Part shown: positions 11,124 to 21,775 of the stretch, one piece after another
Layout: the number at the start of each line of letters is the position of its first letter
Numbering within the stretch: position 1 is the stretch's first letter
Source: Adenophora triphylla var. japonica
Lineage: Eukaryota > Streptophyta > Magnoliopsida > Asterales > Campanulaceae
NCBI GenBank assembly: GCA_022495995.1
Contig: JAFEMH010006964.1
Coordinates: 1 to 64,000 of the forward strand
DNA: 64,000 nt
Direction: 5' to 3'
Translations under genes and position numbers: made by a program
Notes under the pieces: generated by a model
What the model saw: only the letters and a program-made list of their open reading frames with translations
Told to the model about the DNA's origin: nothing
The model's database searches: none

Positions 11124-12010
11124 CTAATCATCATCATTATCGGCCATATCAACATCAACATCATTGATATTAGTAGTTTCAATTTCGACCCCATCAACTC
11201 CCTCTCGCACCCACGATGCTTCTTCGTTAGCAACATTTTCATCCAGATCTTGTGAGCAAAATGGTATCAATTGTGAAATCGAATCTGAAACTTGTTTATC
11301 ATCATTTGAATATATGTCAAAACTATCTCTTGGTGTAATCATCATCACAACTTTCCAATCACTTTCTATAGGATCTTTAACATACCAAACTTGCTCAGCT
11401 TGAGATGCTAATATGAATGGTTCATCACCAACTCGATTATCCTTATACAACTTGTGATTGAAGTTTACAAGAGTAAATTTTTGCTCATCTTCCATCTTGC
11501 CTGTCCGGTTATCAACCCAATCACATTTAAACAATACAAATCTTATTGAGTTGCTATAACGAATTTCAAGGATCTCAATCAACTCCCAATAGAAGTTAAC
11601 ATCCCCTACAATGGGATTATTATCCTTTCGTCTTGCATAACTTGTCACGCTTGCATTTAGCATGACTCCACTATTTTGGGTTTTCCTCCGTCTATCGACA
11701 TCCTTACTCGAAATCGAAAACCATTTATTATGTAAAACTTAAACCGCCTCGCATCCATATGAGGACCCAATACAAGACTTTTAATTCTTTCGGGCACTAC
11801 ATCTTTCGTCATGCATACCTTTTATAAAAAACAAAATTTAATAAGAAAATATTTAAAATAATAAATTGAAAGTTTCATTTGAAAGTGGTTTCATACTTAC
11901 ATAATCCTTAAAACAGCTAACAAACTTATCATTATGTTCTTTCTCTATAAGATGTCGTTGATTAGGAGGTAGTGTCTCCCTTAAATGTGCACGATGTATT
12001 ATGAGCATAT
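11124..12010 (-). pseudogene. CACTA (En/Spm) TNP2-type transposase, C-terminal part with DUF4216-like domain
   Basis: The open frame 11124-11663 shows the domain I know from the C-terminus of plant CACTA transposases (DUF4216): VLFKCDWVDNRTGK, FTLVNFNHKLYKD, EPFILASQAEQVWYVKDP. Upstream, the KTQNSGVM motif and NGFRFR are present but in shifted frames. Across an apparent intron (about 11822-11897) an exon at 11898-12010 reads HLRETLPPNQRHLIEKEHND, typical of the linker before this domain. The catalytic core is missing; the sequence stops next to the Helitron end at 12041. An Asp-rich tail ends the protein. Confidence 0.75.
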
Positions 12011-13288
12011 TGGAAATATGAATTAAGTATTAATTTAAAACTAGTGTAACACCCGTGGTGTGAAACGCACGGCCATAACACTTTGACAAAAACAGAGCCA
12101 TAAATAAATGAGTCAATATAAATATAAGGATAAATATTAAATTGACTCCTTAATAATTCCAATATTATCATTTGTAGATTACAAGGCAAGAAGCAATTGT
12201 AACTGGAAAGAAGCAACTTCATGCAACTGTAACTTAAAAAAAATATTGAAATATCTAATGTTAAGTACAAATGTAGAAGAAAGTTCAATGAAGTCAAGAA
12301 ACCCTAAACATAAATTTATGACCTACGAGAAACAAAAACCAGTTCACCCTTGCTGGAGCTTTATGCCAGAAAATATACTGTCAAGCAAGAACCAACTGCT
12401 GCCAGTGTTAAAGGAGAATTAATAGTGCTCTGAAAAGATGATGAAACCAATATAAGTTTGAGATGTAATACAAGGATGTAGACAGAATATTCAAATTTTT
12501 TTTTTGCAGAAATGGTGTAATTGAACATTCAAAAAATGAAGTTGCACGAACGCTTCCACATATGCATACAAACTTAATATTTAAACATAAGTAATTTTAA
12601 TAACTATGAGAAGTTGAGAACCGTTGTGCAATTCCAAAAAAAATGTGATAGAAAAACAACTATTTAAAGAGAAGGAAATAGGATCAGTTTAGATGCAATG
12701 ACAATCTAATACATGTGACCTACGGTTCGACTTGACTATGTAATGTGCAGCGGAAGGGGGGGGGGGAATTTGCAGGAGTATCACATCTTCAACTTAAATA
12801 TAAATATCTAACGTATAGTTAAACAAAGGATGTGCAACCTGGAAAATAAATGTGACTGTAACAATGCGCATTGACCATTTCACAAATTGAGCTAGAGCTC
12901 TTTGGCAACTATTTCATAGTTCATTATATATTTTTGGAAAGCTAAAAGTTTGAAAGTGAATAATAAGAATATTTTTGAATTTTTGCTACTAAAATTCATC
13001 CTTTTCAAATTGGCCCTTAAGAGGTATATGATTCTCAATTGAAGACTAAAGTCTAAGAAAAAAAGTAGGAGCTGTAGCGTTATATCTATTATACAGGATC
13101 CTATAGTACCACACATATTCATGCATAAGATAATTGATAAACAATTCAAAATTTTATTTTGGGCTACATATACAGCTTTAAAAAATAAATAATTCATGCA
13201 GCCTATATATCAATGAAAAGCAACAGTGGTTGCATCAATTTTGTAAAAGGATTTGTTGGTAGTGAAGTGAAGATTATGTTGTGATGAT

Positions 13289-14848
13289 TATTAGGAATAT
13301 AATATAATATCATTATATTATATTATATTCAAAGTATATATTGTTAATAAATAGATTAGGAAACACAATTTTTGTATTAGATTAGAAACCTTCTCCTTAT
13401 AGAAATTAGAAACTTTCTCCTTCTAGGAGATTAATCATTGTAATCCTATAAATATGTATCTCTAGCATCATAATCAATTGAGTCATTCAATTCAATTCCT
13501 CTCTTTCTTGTTTTGATTGACTTCGTCTCTCTCCCTTTATTCTAATATGGTATCAGAGCATTAAGATCCATAGAAGAACTTCTCCGCCACCTCGTTTCGC
13601 CACCAAAAAAAAAAATCAAAACCCAAATTTCTTTTCTTGTTATTTATTCTTGAAATTGCCATTGGATTTGCCTCGTTTGACCACATTGTTCTTCAACCGT
13701 GTCTTATTTTGAGCTTTATGGGAATTATGGTGCCGTCAATTTCTTCTCCAAATTACAGAATTTGAAGAATCTTGCTCTATTTAATTGCAATATCAATGGC
13801 TTGGAAGTTTTCTACATAAATTCAACCCTCGGCTCAAAAACCCCCCCTTTTGACCGAAACCCAATTTTCTTTATACAATTTCCTCGGCTCAAAAACCCTT
13901 TTGATCAAAACCCAAATTTTTTTTGTTATACAACCCCTCCTTCTCCGTCTTCTTCTTTTTTTCTTAAACTTTTGACACGTCTTCTTCCATGGTCGACCAC
14001 TAAACCCTTTCTTCTCCCATGGTCGAACCACTAAACCCCTATTCCTTTACTTTTCTTCTTTTTCTTCTTGATCCTAATTTTCTAAAAGTAATTATCTCTT
14101 TGGCCACTTCAAAAATTTTCTTATTCTTAATTTTTTTTTATCTCAATGTAACGTTGAGTATTATTTCTCCCCCTCATAATTTTTTTATCTCAATTTAACT
14201 TTGAGTATTATTTCTCCCCTTCGTAAGCCCGAACCTTTTCTCGGCCATCATACGTAAGCCCGAATCTTTTCTCGGCCATCATACGTAAGCCCGAACCTTT
14301 TCTCGGCCGTCATATGTAAGCCCAAATCTTTTCTCGGCCATCATACGTAAGCCCGAACCTTTACTCGGCAATCATACGTAAGCCCGAACCTTTTCTCGGC
14401 CATCATATATAAGCCCGAATCTTTTCTCGGCAGTCATACGTAAGCCCGAACCTATCACCACAACCCCATTGTCTCCGAAATGGTCATGCACCAACCTATC
14501 ACCACCTCGGACGCGAGGAACCACACCACATCCGACGACACACATATCCGGGAAAACATCTTCAACTCATCATCAAACCCGGTTCATCTCATCACTCTCC
14601 AAGATTGAACTTATCCAAAGATCGTCCATCTTGCGGGGGCATATTAGGAATATAATATAATATCATTATATTATATTATATTATATTCAAAGTATATATT
14701 GTTATATATTAGATTAGGAAACACAATTTGTGTATTAGATTAGGAAACACAATCTTTGTATTAGATTAGAAACCTTCTCCTTCTAGGAATTAGAAACCTT
14801 CTCCTTCTAGGAGATTAATCATTGTAATCCTATAAATATGTATCTCTA
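13289..14848 (+). mobile_element. Short non-coding LTR retrotransposon (TRIM/LARD type) nested in the Helitron
   Basis: A repeat starting TATTAGGAATATAATATAAT occurs at 13289 and again at 14642. The left copy (to about 13547) is followed by TGGTATCAGAGCA, a tRNA-Met primer site (13548-13560). The right copy is preceded by the purine-rich TTGCGGGGGCA (14631-14641) and is truncated after about 207 bp at a shared TATCTCTA. The expected TG at the LTR start is TA. The 1.1-kb interior encodes nothing recognisable and contains a 31-bp tandem repeat, so it depended on proteins supplied by other elements. Confidence 0.75.
14222..14453. repeat. 31-bp tandem repeat, 7.5 copies
   Basis: The unit begins CGTAAGCCCGAACC and continues TTTTCTCGGCCATCATA, exactly 31 bp. 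Seven units run from 14222 to 14438 and a partial one starts at 14439. Copies differ at only a few positions. It lies in the interior of the short LTR element. Confidence 0.95.
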
Positions 14849-14970
14849 TTTCCAGCAGTCTTGCAGACCACGTTCTCTTGCTTTCTTTACGTGATAAAGG
14901 GAAAGGAGCCACTCCAAGCCAAAAGCAATAGCAAAAACTTACCCATGCTACAACAATTACTAACTTAATA

Positions 14971-15244
14971 CTTTTTCCGTCCCAAAATGAAAGTTCCATT
15001 TGCCATTTTTGTTTGTCCCAAAAAAAAAGACTCGTTTTCAAATTTGATAATTTAAAACTCATTGAACTTCTATAATTGCCAATCAAGGAAGAAGAGGGAG
15101 AGAAATACAGTAGTGTCCAATGAGTTAGGGGAGTAATGAAGTAATAACTAAACTTCATTAAATATAGTGATGCAAATGAAAATAAGTTGCTAAAATGTTT
15201 GAATAGTGATCAAATGGGACCATCATTACGGGATGGAGGGAGCA
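14971..15244. mobile_element. Stowaway-like MITE, degenerate left end
   Basis: The right end reads as the inverse of CTCCCTCCATCCCG and the left end as CTTTTTCCGTCCCA, both near the Stowaway terminal consensus. TA lies at both flanks (14969-14970 and 15245-15246). Length is about 274 bp. It has no coding capacity. Confidence 0.6.
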
Positions 15245-15354
15245 TATTAATTTCGCCTACCTTACAGCAGCACTGAGACCATATAAAACCACGTATGCAG
15301 CTACTTGTGTATTTGTGCTGAGAAAAATATAGTAAAGGTACAAATTAAAAGATA

Positions 15355-15636
15355 CTCCCTCTGTCCCACCCAAGTGTGTACCAAGATTTTGGGCACGCAA
15401 ACTAAGAAATACTATTAAGATAATGAAAATGTGTGGTAGGAAATGAAGAGAGAGAATGAGTGGAGTTAATAGTAGGTTGGTTGAATAAATTGTATGGTGG
15501 AGAATGAGTGGAGTTAATGAGTGGGTGGGGCATGGAGAATATAAAATATTAAAATCTTTTCCATTTTTGGTAGTTCACACTCGACTGGGACGGACCAAAA
15601 GGGAAATAAGTGTACACTCGGCTGGGACGGGGGGAG
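15355..15636. mobile_element. Stowaway-like MITE
   Basis: The ends CTCCCTCTGTCCCACC and its inverse (GGGACGGGGGGAG) are flanked by TA on both sides. The 282-bp interior, with AAATGAAGAGAGAGAATGAG and TTGGTTGAATAAATTG, is closely related to the MITE inside the lectin gene at 26444-26726, so both belong to one family. Confidence 0.85.
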
Positions 15637-16039
15637 TATAGATGTAATAAACTGTGTAAATAAATTAACTTACCACATTGCAAACAATGGAATTGTTATT
15701 TTTGAGTTGGGCAATAGTCTTGCCAAAAGCACCAACACCTCGTTCGCCAAGTACTCTAAACTGGCAAACATATGTTCCAAAACAAAAAAATCAAAGGTGC
15801 CAATTTTTTGAGAACCATATTCAAAGTTAATGAATAATTGGGGCCTTTCGAAATTCTGAGCAATTGTACTTTGCTCAAACTCTGGCTTTAACCATTTGAT
15901 TCAATCTAAAAACATATAGTGCTAATTTTATCCATATATCTTAGCAAAGGTCAAAGATTAATATTCATCAGAAGATGATGAAACCAACAAAATAACAGGA
16001 ATCTAGGAATCTGAAAGAACAAACCTGCTAATTAGCTGA

Positions 16040-16551
16040 TCAAGTCTTCATTTTAACAGCTTGAGGACTGCAGTAATTTCGGACAATAATCCTGGCATGT
16101 CGCTTCCTATTAGTTCGATGGCAGTGTGGTCCATAGAAGATTTCACCCCAACGGATCGTCTCATTGATGAGCTAGAATCTGTGCCAAGAACCTGTACATT
16201 ATCAACCAAAGAGTCTGTTGGTTTTGTACATAAGAACCTAAAAGTAACTGATAACGTTATTCAACCAGATCTTTCTTTTTCCTATCTGAAAAGAGGCTAA
16301 ATTAGTTCAATTACATTACCTTTTTCCTGCTAAAGGAAATTTATTGTTGCAAAATACTTTAATCTCACCCTAGAGTTATATGCCTAATATATCATGTTAA
16401 AGTTATGCAAATGAAAAGAAACATCGGCCATGGCTCACCTTCTCAATATAGCTTAGAACCTCTTCATCGGCTGATTTTGTTCCCTCCTTGATCGCTGACA
16501 TTGAAGACTGTAAAAAGGTTAAAAGCAACAATTTTATTCTTCAAATCCAAG

Positions 16552-16627
<76 letters not shown>

Positions 16628-17130
16628 TATACACACACAAGACAGAAAAACAACAATGTTGTAGAGAATTAGAGAAAAATGCGAGAAATATAGTTACCAT
16701 CCATGAACCACCCTCCATCAGAAGAAATGTAAGCTTTCTTAATAGTGAGATTAAGATCAGTAAGAACTTGTACAACTTCCAAAAGTATCCCCTGCTTGTT
16801 GGCACTGTAACCTGTATAATAGTAGCCAAAGTTATCAAAATCCCGTAAAGCAAAAATAAACCAAAAAAATTACAGAAAAAACAATAAATTATGCACAAAC
16901 ACAAAGAAGGAAGCTAAAAACATGACATACATGTATGATAGTGGCATTTTTTACAAGATTCATTCTCAATCCCAACTCTGGCAGATAAAATGAATGACAA
17001 ATTAGTATAAATTTCAAATAAAGAGTGATAGGGGGCGTAACGGGGATGGAGATATATACCGTGACAGTGAAAAAATCGGCTTCATTTACCAGATTCCAAG
17101 TGTCGATTGTTGGCAATTTGCCCTAATCGT
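16040..17130 (-). pseudogene. ACT-domain-repeat (ACR-type) protein fragment captured by the Helitron
   Basis: Exon-like blocks on the minus strand match plant ACR proteins, which carry several ACT domains and are thought to sense small ligands such as amino acids. They are RVGIENESCK then NATIIHV (near 16920-16985, broken by one extra A in an A run), [18 protein letters not shown] then [16 protein letters not shown] (16690-16830), [10 protein letters not shown] then EEVLSYIEK in a shifted frame (16440-16515), and SVGVKSSMDHTAIELIGSD then GLLSEITAVL (16040-16200). Only the first part of the gene is present. A CT-rich 5'-UTR-like tract (17140-17470) suggests the gene start was captured too. The frameshifts make it a pseudogene. 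Confidence 0.75.
16553..16624. repeat. (AT)n microsatellite in an intron of the ACR fragment
   Basis: About 70 bp of uninterrupted AT dinucleotides lie between two exon-like blocks of the ACR pseudogene. Confidence 0.95.
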
Positions 17131-18518
17131 CTCATCTGCAAACTCTCTTCCACCGATAAACACCTATTGCTAGCAAGTGCAGAAATAACACTGATTTGTT
17201 GCCGAAAAAAGAGGGGGCGCCTGGAGAGAGAACATAGAGATCGAGAAGAAGAGCGGTAGTTATAGACTGAGAAAGTCAGAGGGAGCGTGAGCGAAGAGAA
17301 ATCGATGGATATCCGAAGTAGTCGCCGGAAAATATGGCCGAAAAGATGAAGGCTAAGATGAAGGTTCTGGTGGGATGGTCGATCGGCCGGAGAGAGAGAG
17401 AGAGAGAGCGATTGAGAGAGAATGAAATTGGAGAAGTGGAACCGTCAAAATTTTTGGAAATAAATATTTTCGGTTGCAATAAAGTGGTATTTTTTTATTT
17501 ATTAAAGGGGTAGGGGGTGTGTTTAATAAATGATATTAGGGAGAATGAATCGATTTTTTTAGTCTAAGTGCTAGTTTGAGCGGAAAAAGAGTGGGTGTGC
17601 TGAAGTGCTTTGCACTTCAGCTTTTATATAGTTATAGATTAACCCAATTTTAATTAACGAGTGAGACTTGAAAACCCTCCTCTACCCTTCCCAAAAAATC
17701 TTCTTGGACCATGGGCAATAAGATAGTTGAGAGGGGGGTTGAGAGGAGATTCAACTAGTTGAGAGGGGGCAATAAGGGGTTGAGAGGGGGTAGTTGAAGG
17801 GGTGGAGTTGAAACTTTCCAACCCGGTTGAAAGAAAAAATGGGGGACCCGCCTTGCCACTTGTCAAGACCTAATTGGTCCTCACAAATTTTGTTTATAAA
17901 TATCTCACCCAATTATTTGAGCTGCATTATCAGGTAGTAAATTAATTTTTTATTTTTTATTTTTTTCGCCAAAATTCTTATTTTATTTTTCTCTATAATT
18001 TGACATAAATTTCATTTGATTTGGACACTGAAAAAAACCCCTATTTTCTCAGTTATTTTAAAATTTCAACATCTTTTTAATGAAATGGAGTCCAATAATA
18101 ACAAAAAAAACCCTCGTATTTATTTAATTGTAATTAAAAAAATTAATTAAATGTAAATATGTTTTTAATTATAGATGATAATATTTTTTATTAATAATAA
18201 ATTATTATTATTTTTATTATTTTTTAATTATAAAATTAAATATTGTAAATAAAATAAAAAGTGGTGGGGTATAGAATGATGAGTTGGGAGGAGTTGAATT
18301 TTAAACTAAACTAGCTTATTGTGGGGGGTGTATTTGAGAAAGTAGTTGAATGATTAAGTGGATGGAGAGGGAAGATGAGGTGTCGTGATATTAGGATAGT
18401 TGAATGTTTTTTGCTAGTTTTATTATTGGTCATGGTCTTAGATTTGTAAACCCTCAAATTTCTTCCCAAATCTGATTTTCTCCAAATTGGATACCAACAA
18501 CAACATGATACTCTTCTT

Positions 18519-18583
18519 CCAAAATCAAACCCAAAATTGATTTCCAAAATCAAACCCAAAATTGATTTCCAAAATCAAACCCA
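18519..18583. repeat. 25-bp tandem repeat, 2.6 copies
   Basis: Units of CCAAAATCAAACC plus CAAAATTGATTT start at 18519, 18544 and 18569 and are identical until the last copy breaks off. Confidence 0.95.
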
Positions 18584-18999
18584 GACTTGAAACCCCAAAT
18601 TGATTCCAGTCGAACCAAGAGATGAAGAGGTTGGAGAATTTGGGTTAGGACTTGAATGAATGCCATTTGACTTTTTAAACCCCAATTGAGTTGTGCTTCG
18701 GAGGGACTGCAGGTGGAGGAAGAGGGAAGGGGGAGCCGAGGTTGGGGCGGAAGAGAGAGGCGACAATGAGATTAAGAGAAAGGGAAAGAAACAGTGACAT
18801 TGATGGCGGTAGTTGTGGTGGGTTGAAGTTTGTGCTTGGAAGACGGAGAAGAAGTTGAAATGGGTGAGTTTACTTAACGGATGTTAGTGTTATGATAGTG
18901 TATTTAACATTGTTTGGCATGTGTGTTAAATTTTTAACTTCGTTTGGGTCAAATTGCATTATATGTAACCAATGGATATTAGTACATACTAACCTCCGG

Positions 19000-19146
19000 A
19001 ACTTTGACCAAGCATTAATGTCAAATTAATCAATCTAATGAAATTTTAAAAATTGTTATTGATAAATCACTTAATAATTTATCAATAACAATTTTTAAAT
19101 TTTCAATATGACGATTAAATTGACATTTTTGTTTAGTCAAAGTTTA
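19000..19146. repeat. Foldback (inverted repeat) sequence
   Basis: The arms 19039-19067 and 19077-19105 (core ATTGTTATTGATAAAT and its complement) pair over 29 bp with two mismatches around a 9-nt loop. Weaker pairing continues outward through the AATGTC/GACATT blocks to AACTTTGAC (19000) and its complement near 19146. The whole would form a hairpin of about 65 bp. It could be a small MITE or a hairpin RNA source. Confidence 0.75.
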
Positions 19147-19729
19147 CTAGTATTGACCGTCAAAAACAGAAGTGGATAAGGTTTTATGAGACGGGATTAT
19201 GATTTTTTAGTAAGTTCTTGGTACATTGCATAAATTGTAATCTAAGTAATAATATGTTCCATATTTAGGTCATACGCCTGTTGACCAAATCCGATATATA
19301 TTCCGGTACAACTAATTGGTGTGAAGAAGTTTGTGGTTGGGCCCCACACTTTGTCTATTGAATTTTTTAGGTTAAATCTTCAACTAACGCAACACCGCAG
19401 ATAATTTGACATAGCAGCTTAATTCCAAACGTCTCTCAAGAAAAGGAAAACCGGAAGAGAAAAGATTGACAAATATTCCACAGAAATTGCTTATGATAAA
19501 TTTCAAAATAATTTTTATTTTTTTAGGCTGTAACGAATAAGGGTTTTTAAAAAAAAATACATTTACTTTCTTTGGCCAAGAAAATAACCAAGATCCATAT
19601 AACTCCACAAAACGCATAAACAATATGAAGAAATCCATAACCAAAAAACATAAATAAATTATCATAAACAATAAACAACATAACAAATAAACAATCTAGA
19701 TGGCAACTGATTAAGAGAAGACCTCATCA

Positions 19730-20422
19730 CTAATTACAACTGAAAAGATCAAATTTTGAATCAATATCCAAACGCACAACCCAATACTGTTTTTCAGGTA
19801 TAGTCCAATCTCCAACCCTAAAATTGTTATGAGAAGTAGAGATATTCCAACCTTTGATCCTTAGGTTATTGAGAGATGCAAATCCATCCCAAGAAGTGAA
19901 TCCAAAATTAGAACATCGGACTTCAAATCCATTAATGAAAATATTGAACGGAACAGCAGCTTCTATATAAACAGGTAAGAGAGAACCCGGAGAAACAAGG
20001 GACGACGAATATAATTCATCTCTATCGACCCATAACCGAATTACATGGTTACGAAAATGTCCAGGATAGCGATGACCTATTAATAGATTAGAACATGACG
20101 AATTATTGTTCGGATTTGGAGGTGCGAAAATCGTGATCTTGGTCAAAAGTTGCAGTATCTTGGAGTTGCTCATTCTGAGGGTATTAATATCTTGAATTTC
20201 TGAGGTGAAGTTGTAGCCTTTGTGGGAGAGCGATTTTGTGATAGGTTCCAAGTCAATATAGGCCGTGAAATCATAAAATTTTCTTGGAGGATAAATGAAG
20301 AGCAAATTGCTTGGCCAACCTTCTGGACGATCGTAATTGGAATATGGTTCATAATATCGTTGGAAGGTAGGCAGAGTTTGGAGGCATAGAAGGAGGATAA
20401 ATATCAACAACTTAGAAGCCAT
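19730..20422 (-). CDS. Small secreted FAS1 (fasciclin)-like protein, single exon
   Basis: The frame is open from an ATG at 20458, but the ATG at 20422 is the likelier start. The TATA-like box at 20468-20474 would put the transcript start near 20440, and translation from 20422 begins directly with a hydrophobic signal peptide (MASKLLIFILLLCLQTLP). The 230-residue product has a FAS1-like layout: DLEPITKSLSHKGYNF, then LLTKITIFAPP (compare TvFAPtD of FAS1), a central RYPGHFRNHV region, and a later FNIFINGFEV. It lacks a hydrophobic C-terminal GPI signal. Several N-x-S/T sites are present. FAS1 proteins act in the cell wall/apoplast. The family assignment is by motif only. Confidence 0.6.
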   Translation of the reverse strand: MASKLLIFILLLCLQTLPTFQRYYEPYSNYDRPEGWPSNLLFIYPPRKFYDFTAYIDLEPITKSLSHKGYNFTSEIQDINTLRMSNSKILQLLTKITIFAPPNPNNNSSCSNLLIGHRYPGHFRNHVIRLWVDRDELYSSSLVSPGSLLPVYIEAAVPFNIFINGFEVRCSNFGFTSWDGFASLNNLRIKGWNISTSHNNFRVGDWTIPEKQYWVVRLDIDSKFDLFSCN

Positions 20423-20462
20423 GAAATAGTTGTGAAGATTGATGAATATCAAGCTCAAACTC

Positions 20463-20492
20463 TACCCTATATATGTGTGTGTGTGTGTGTGT
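20463..20492 (-). promoter_or_regulatory. TATA-like box and (TG)n tract upstream of the FAS1-like gene
   Basis: On the minus strand CATATATAGGG lies 46-52 bp upstream of the preferred ATG, directly preceded by a dinucleotide AC repeat (20474-20492). Such a repeat is variable between individuals and may change promoter spacing. Confidence 0.45.
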
Positions 20493-20696
20493 CAATCCAA
20501 CAATTCCCAGAAAAATAAAATCCTAATCCTAGTCCATGAGGATATTAAGGAATCCTTATTCTAATTGGTCTCAAATTGTCTGATAGAAATTTGTTTCCGG
20601 AAACCTTTTCCCATAAAAATAAGTTTCAGCTATTACAATATTACAATAGTGCCACCGCTCGCTTAAAAAAGTAAGTTATGTTGGGAAAATGATGTA

Positions 20697-20971
20697 CTCC
20701 CTCCGTCCCGCTACAAATGAGACACTTAATGTTTACGCGTAGATTAAGGAAAAAAATAATTATATAAATGTTGTGAGTATGAAAAGTGAGGTTGGAAAGA
20801 GAAAGTGGGGTAGGAAATAGTGATTTGATTGGTGTTGTGAGTATAAAAGTAAAGTAGGAGAGAGAATTAGTGGGTGGAATAGTAAAGATTTTTTGCCATT
20901 TTAGAAAGGGTGTGATTTATAGTGGAACGCCTAATGAGGAAAGTGTGTGATTTGTAACGGGACGAAGGGAG
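20697..20971. mobile_element. Stowaway-like MITE upstream of the FAS1-like gene
   Basis: The ends CTCCCTCCGTCCCG and GGGACGAAGGGAG are inverted and flanked by TA (20695-20696, 20972-20973). It is 275 bp long and has no coding capacity. It lies about 270 bp upstream of the start codon of the FAS1-like gene. Confidence 0.85.
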
Positions 20972-20973
20972 TA

Positions 20974-21757
20974 TATAACAATAAATAAGGCTTTTTATTG
21001 ATAATAACGAAATGACAAATAATAAATGAACCATAATATATATTTAACGGGGTAGGAAATAGATATAAATAATAAATGCGAAAATTAAATCAAACCGAAT
21101 AAATATAGGTAGTCGAGTCTTGTGTTAGACACAATTTTCGCAAGAAGATATTGTCTCGCACTGGTGCTAACGATTTCAGGTGGCAATCTTCTCTCAAAAT
21201 AAAACGACTTATTATTATTGATAGAAGCACTTCAATTCAATAACTCGCCGAACGCAACTGTGTTTGACACTTCCAGACTTTGAGGAAGACTCTTGCAACA
21301 AGATGAATTATTTTCTAACAACTGCCGTTAAGAATTCCGTTGAATTCTATGACTGAATTTCAAATTCAGTTAGATATCTAACCGAGTTCGTTAACTCAGT
21401 TAAATATGTGAATATGTGTTTCTTGTGTGAAGAGAGAAGTGATTGTAAATGAATTGAATGAGTTTGATAATTTGGTGGGGGCTATATATAGCATATGAAG
21501 AGTTGTGGTACCTCTTGGGAATAACCACAACTGGTACCCGGTGCATCTGCACCGTTGGATCTAGGCTTGATGGAAGGTTGAGATCGCATGGGTCAACCCA
21601 TTTTATCTGACCCGTCCATTGGAACAGGTGCGGGTCGTGTCTCCAGCCCTAACCATTTGAACCAACTGCGCCCTAAAACGCCCTTCGCGATTGTTGGAGT
21701 AATTTTTTGGTAGTCCAAAATTAGCATAAATGGGCCAATCTTGCATGGTTGGTTAAA
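20974..21757 (-). other. Non-coding segment, possibly a minus-strand solo LTR or promoter
   Basis: On the minus strand GCTATATATAGCC (around 21482-21494) forms a TATA-like box followed by a leader-like CT-rich sequence. The block ends next to TACTCCCTCCATCC (21757-21770), a Stowaway-like end directly before the gag start of Copia-H. I found no matching TG...CA ends, so the LTR reading is tentative. Confidence 0.3.
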
Positions 21758-21775
21758 TACTCCCTCCATCCGGCC

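Larger units (their letters stand above)
12041..17638 (-). mobile_element. Non-autonomous Helitron (5.6 kb) carrying an ACR gene fragment
   Basis: On the minus strand the element starts with TC (TCTATAACTATATAAAAGC at 17638) and ends with CTAG (12041-12044), the Helitron 5' TC and 3' CTRR signature. A short imperfect hairpin (CCGTG 12053-12057 pairing with CACGG 12068-12072) lies just inside the 3' end. The flanking bases are A before the 5' end and T after the 3' end, matching insertion between A and T without duplication. No Rep/helicase frame is present. The content is an ACR pseudogene next to the 5' end, a short LTR element, two MITEs and long non-coding stretches. Confidence 0.75.
17639..19729. 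other. Intergenic region without recognisable gene
   Basis: The stretch contains repeated GTTGAGAGG motifs (17720-17800), a 25-bp tandem repeat (18519-18583) and a foldback sequence (19000-19146). No open frame here shows a known domain. The segment just right of 17639 is the A^T flank of the Helitron. Confidence 0.5.

Noticed and set aside
12892..13197. Open frame of 101 codons on the minus strand
   Set aside because: AT-rich low-complexity translation (many Ile/Leu/Phe), no domain, inside Helitron filler.
14221..14460. 31-bp tandem array as a coding repeat
   Set aside because: 31 is not a multiple of three and no frame stays open over several units.
16464..16904. 146-codon frame with a long Tyr-Ile run
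   Set aside because: It reads through an (AT)n microsatellite and intron-like sequence; only the short ACR-like parts are meaningful.
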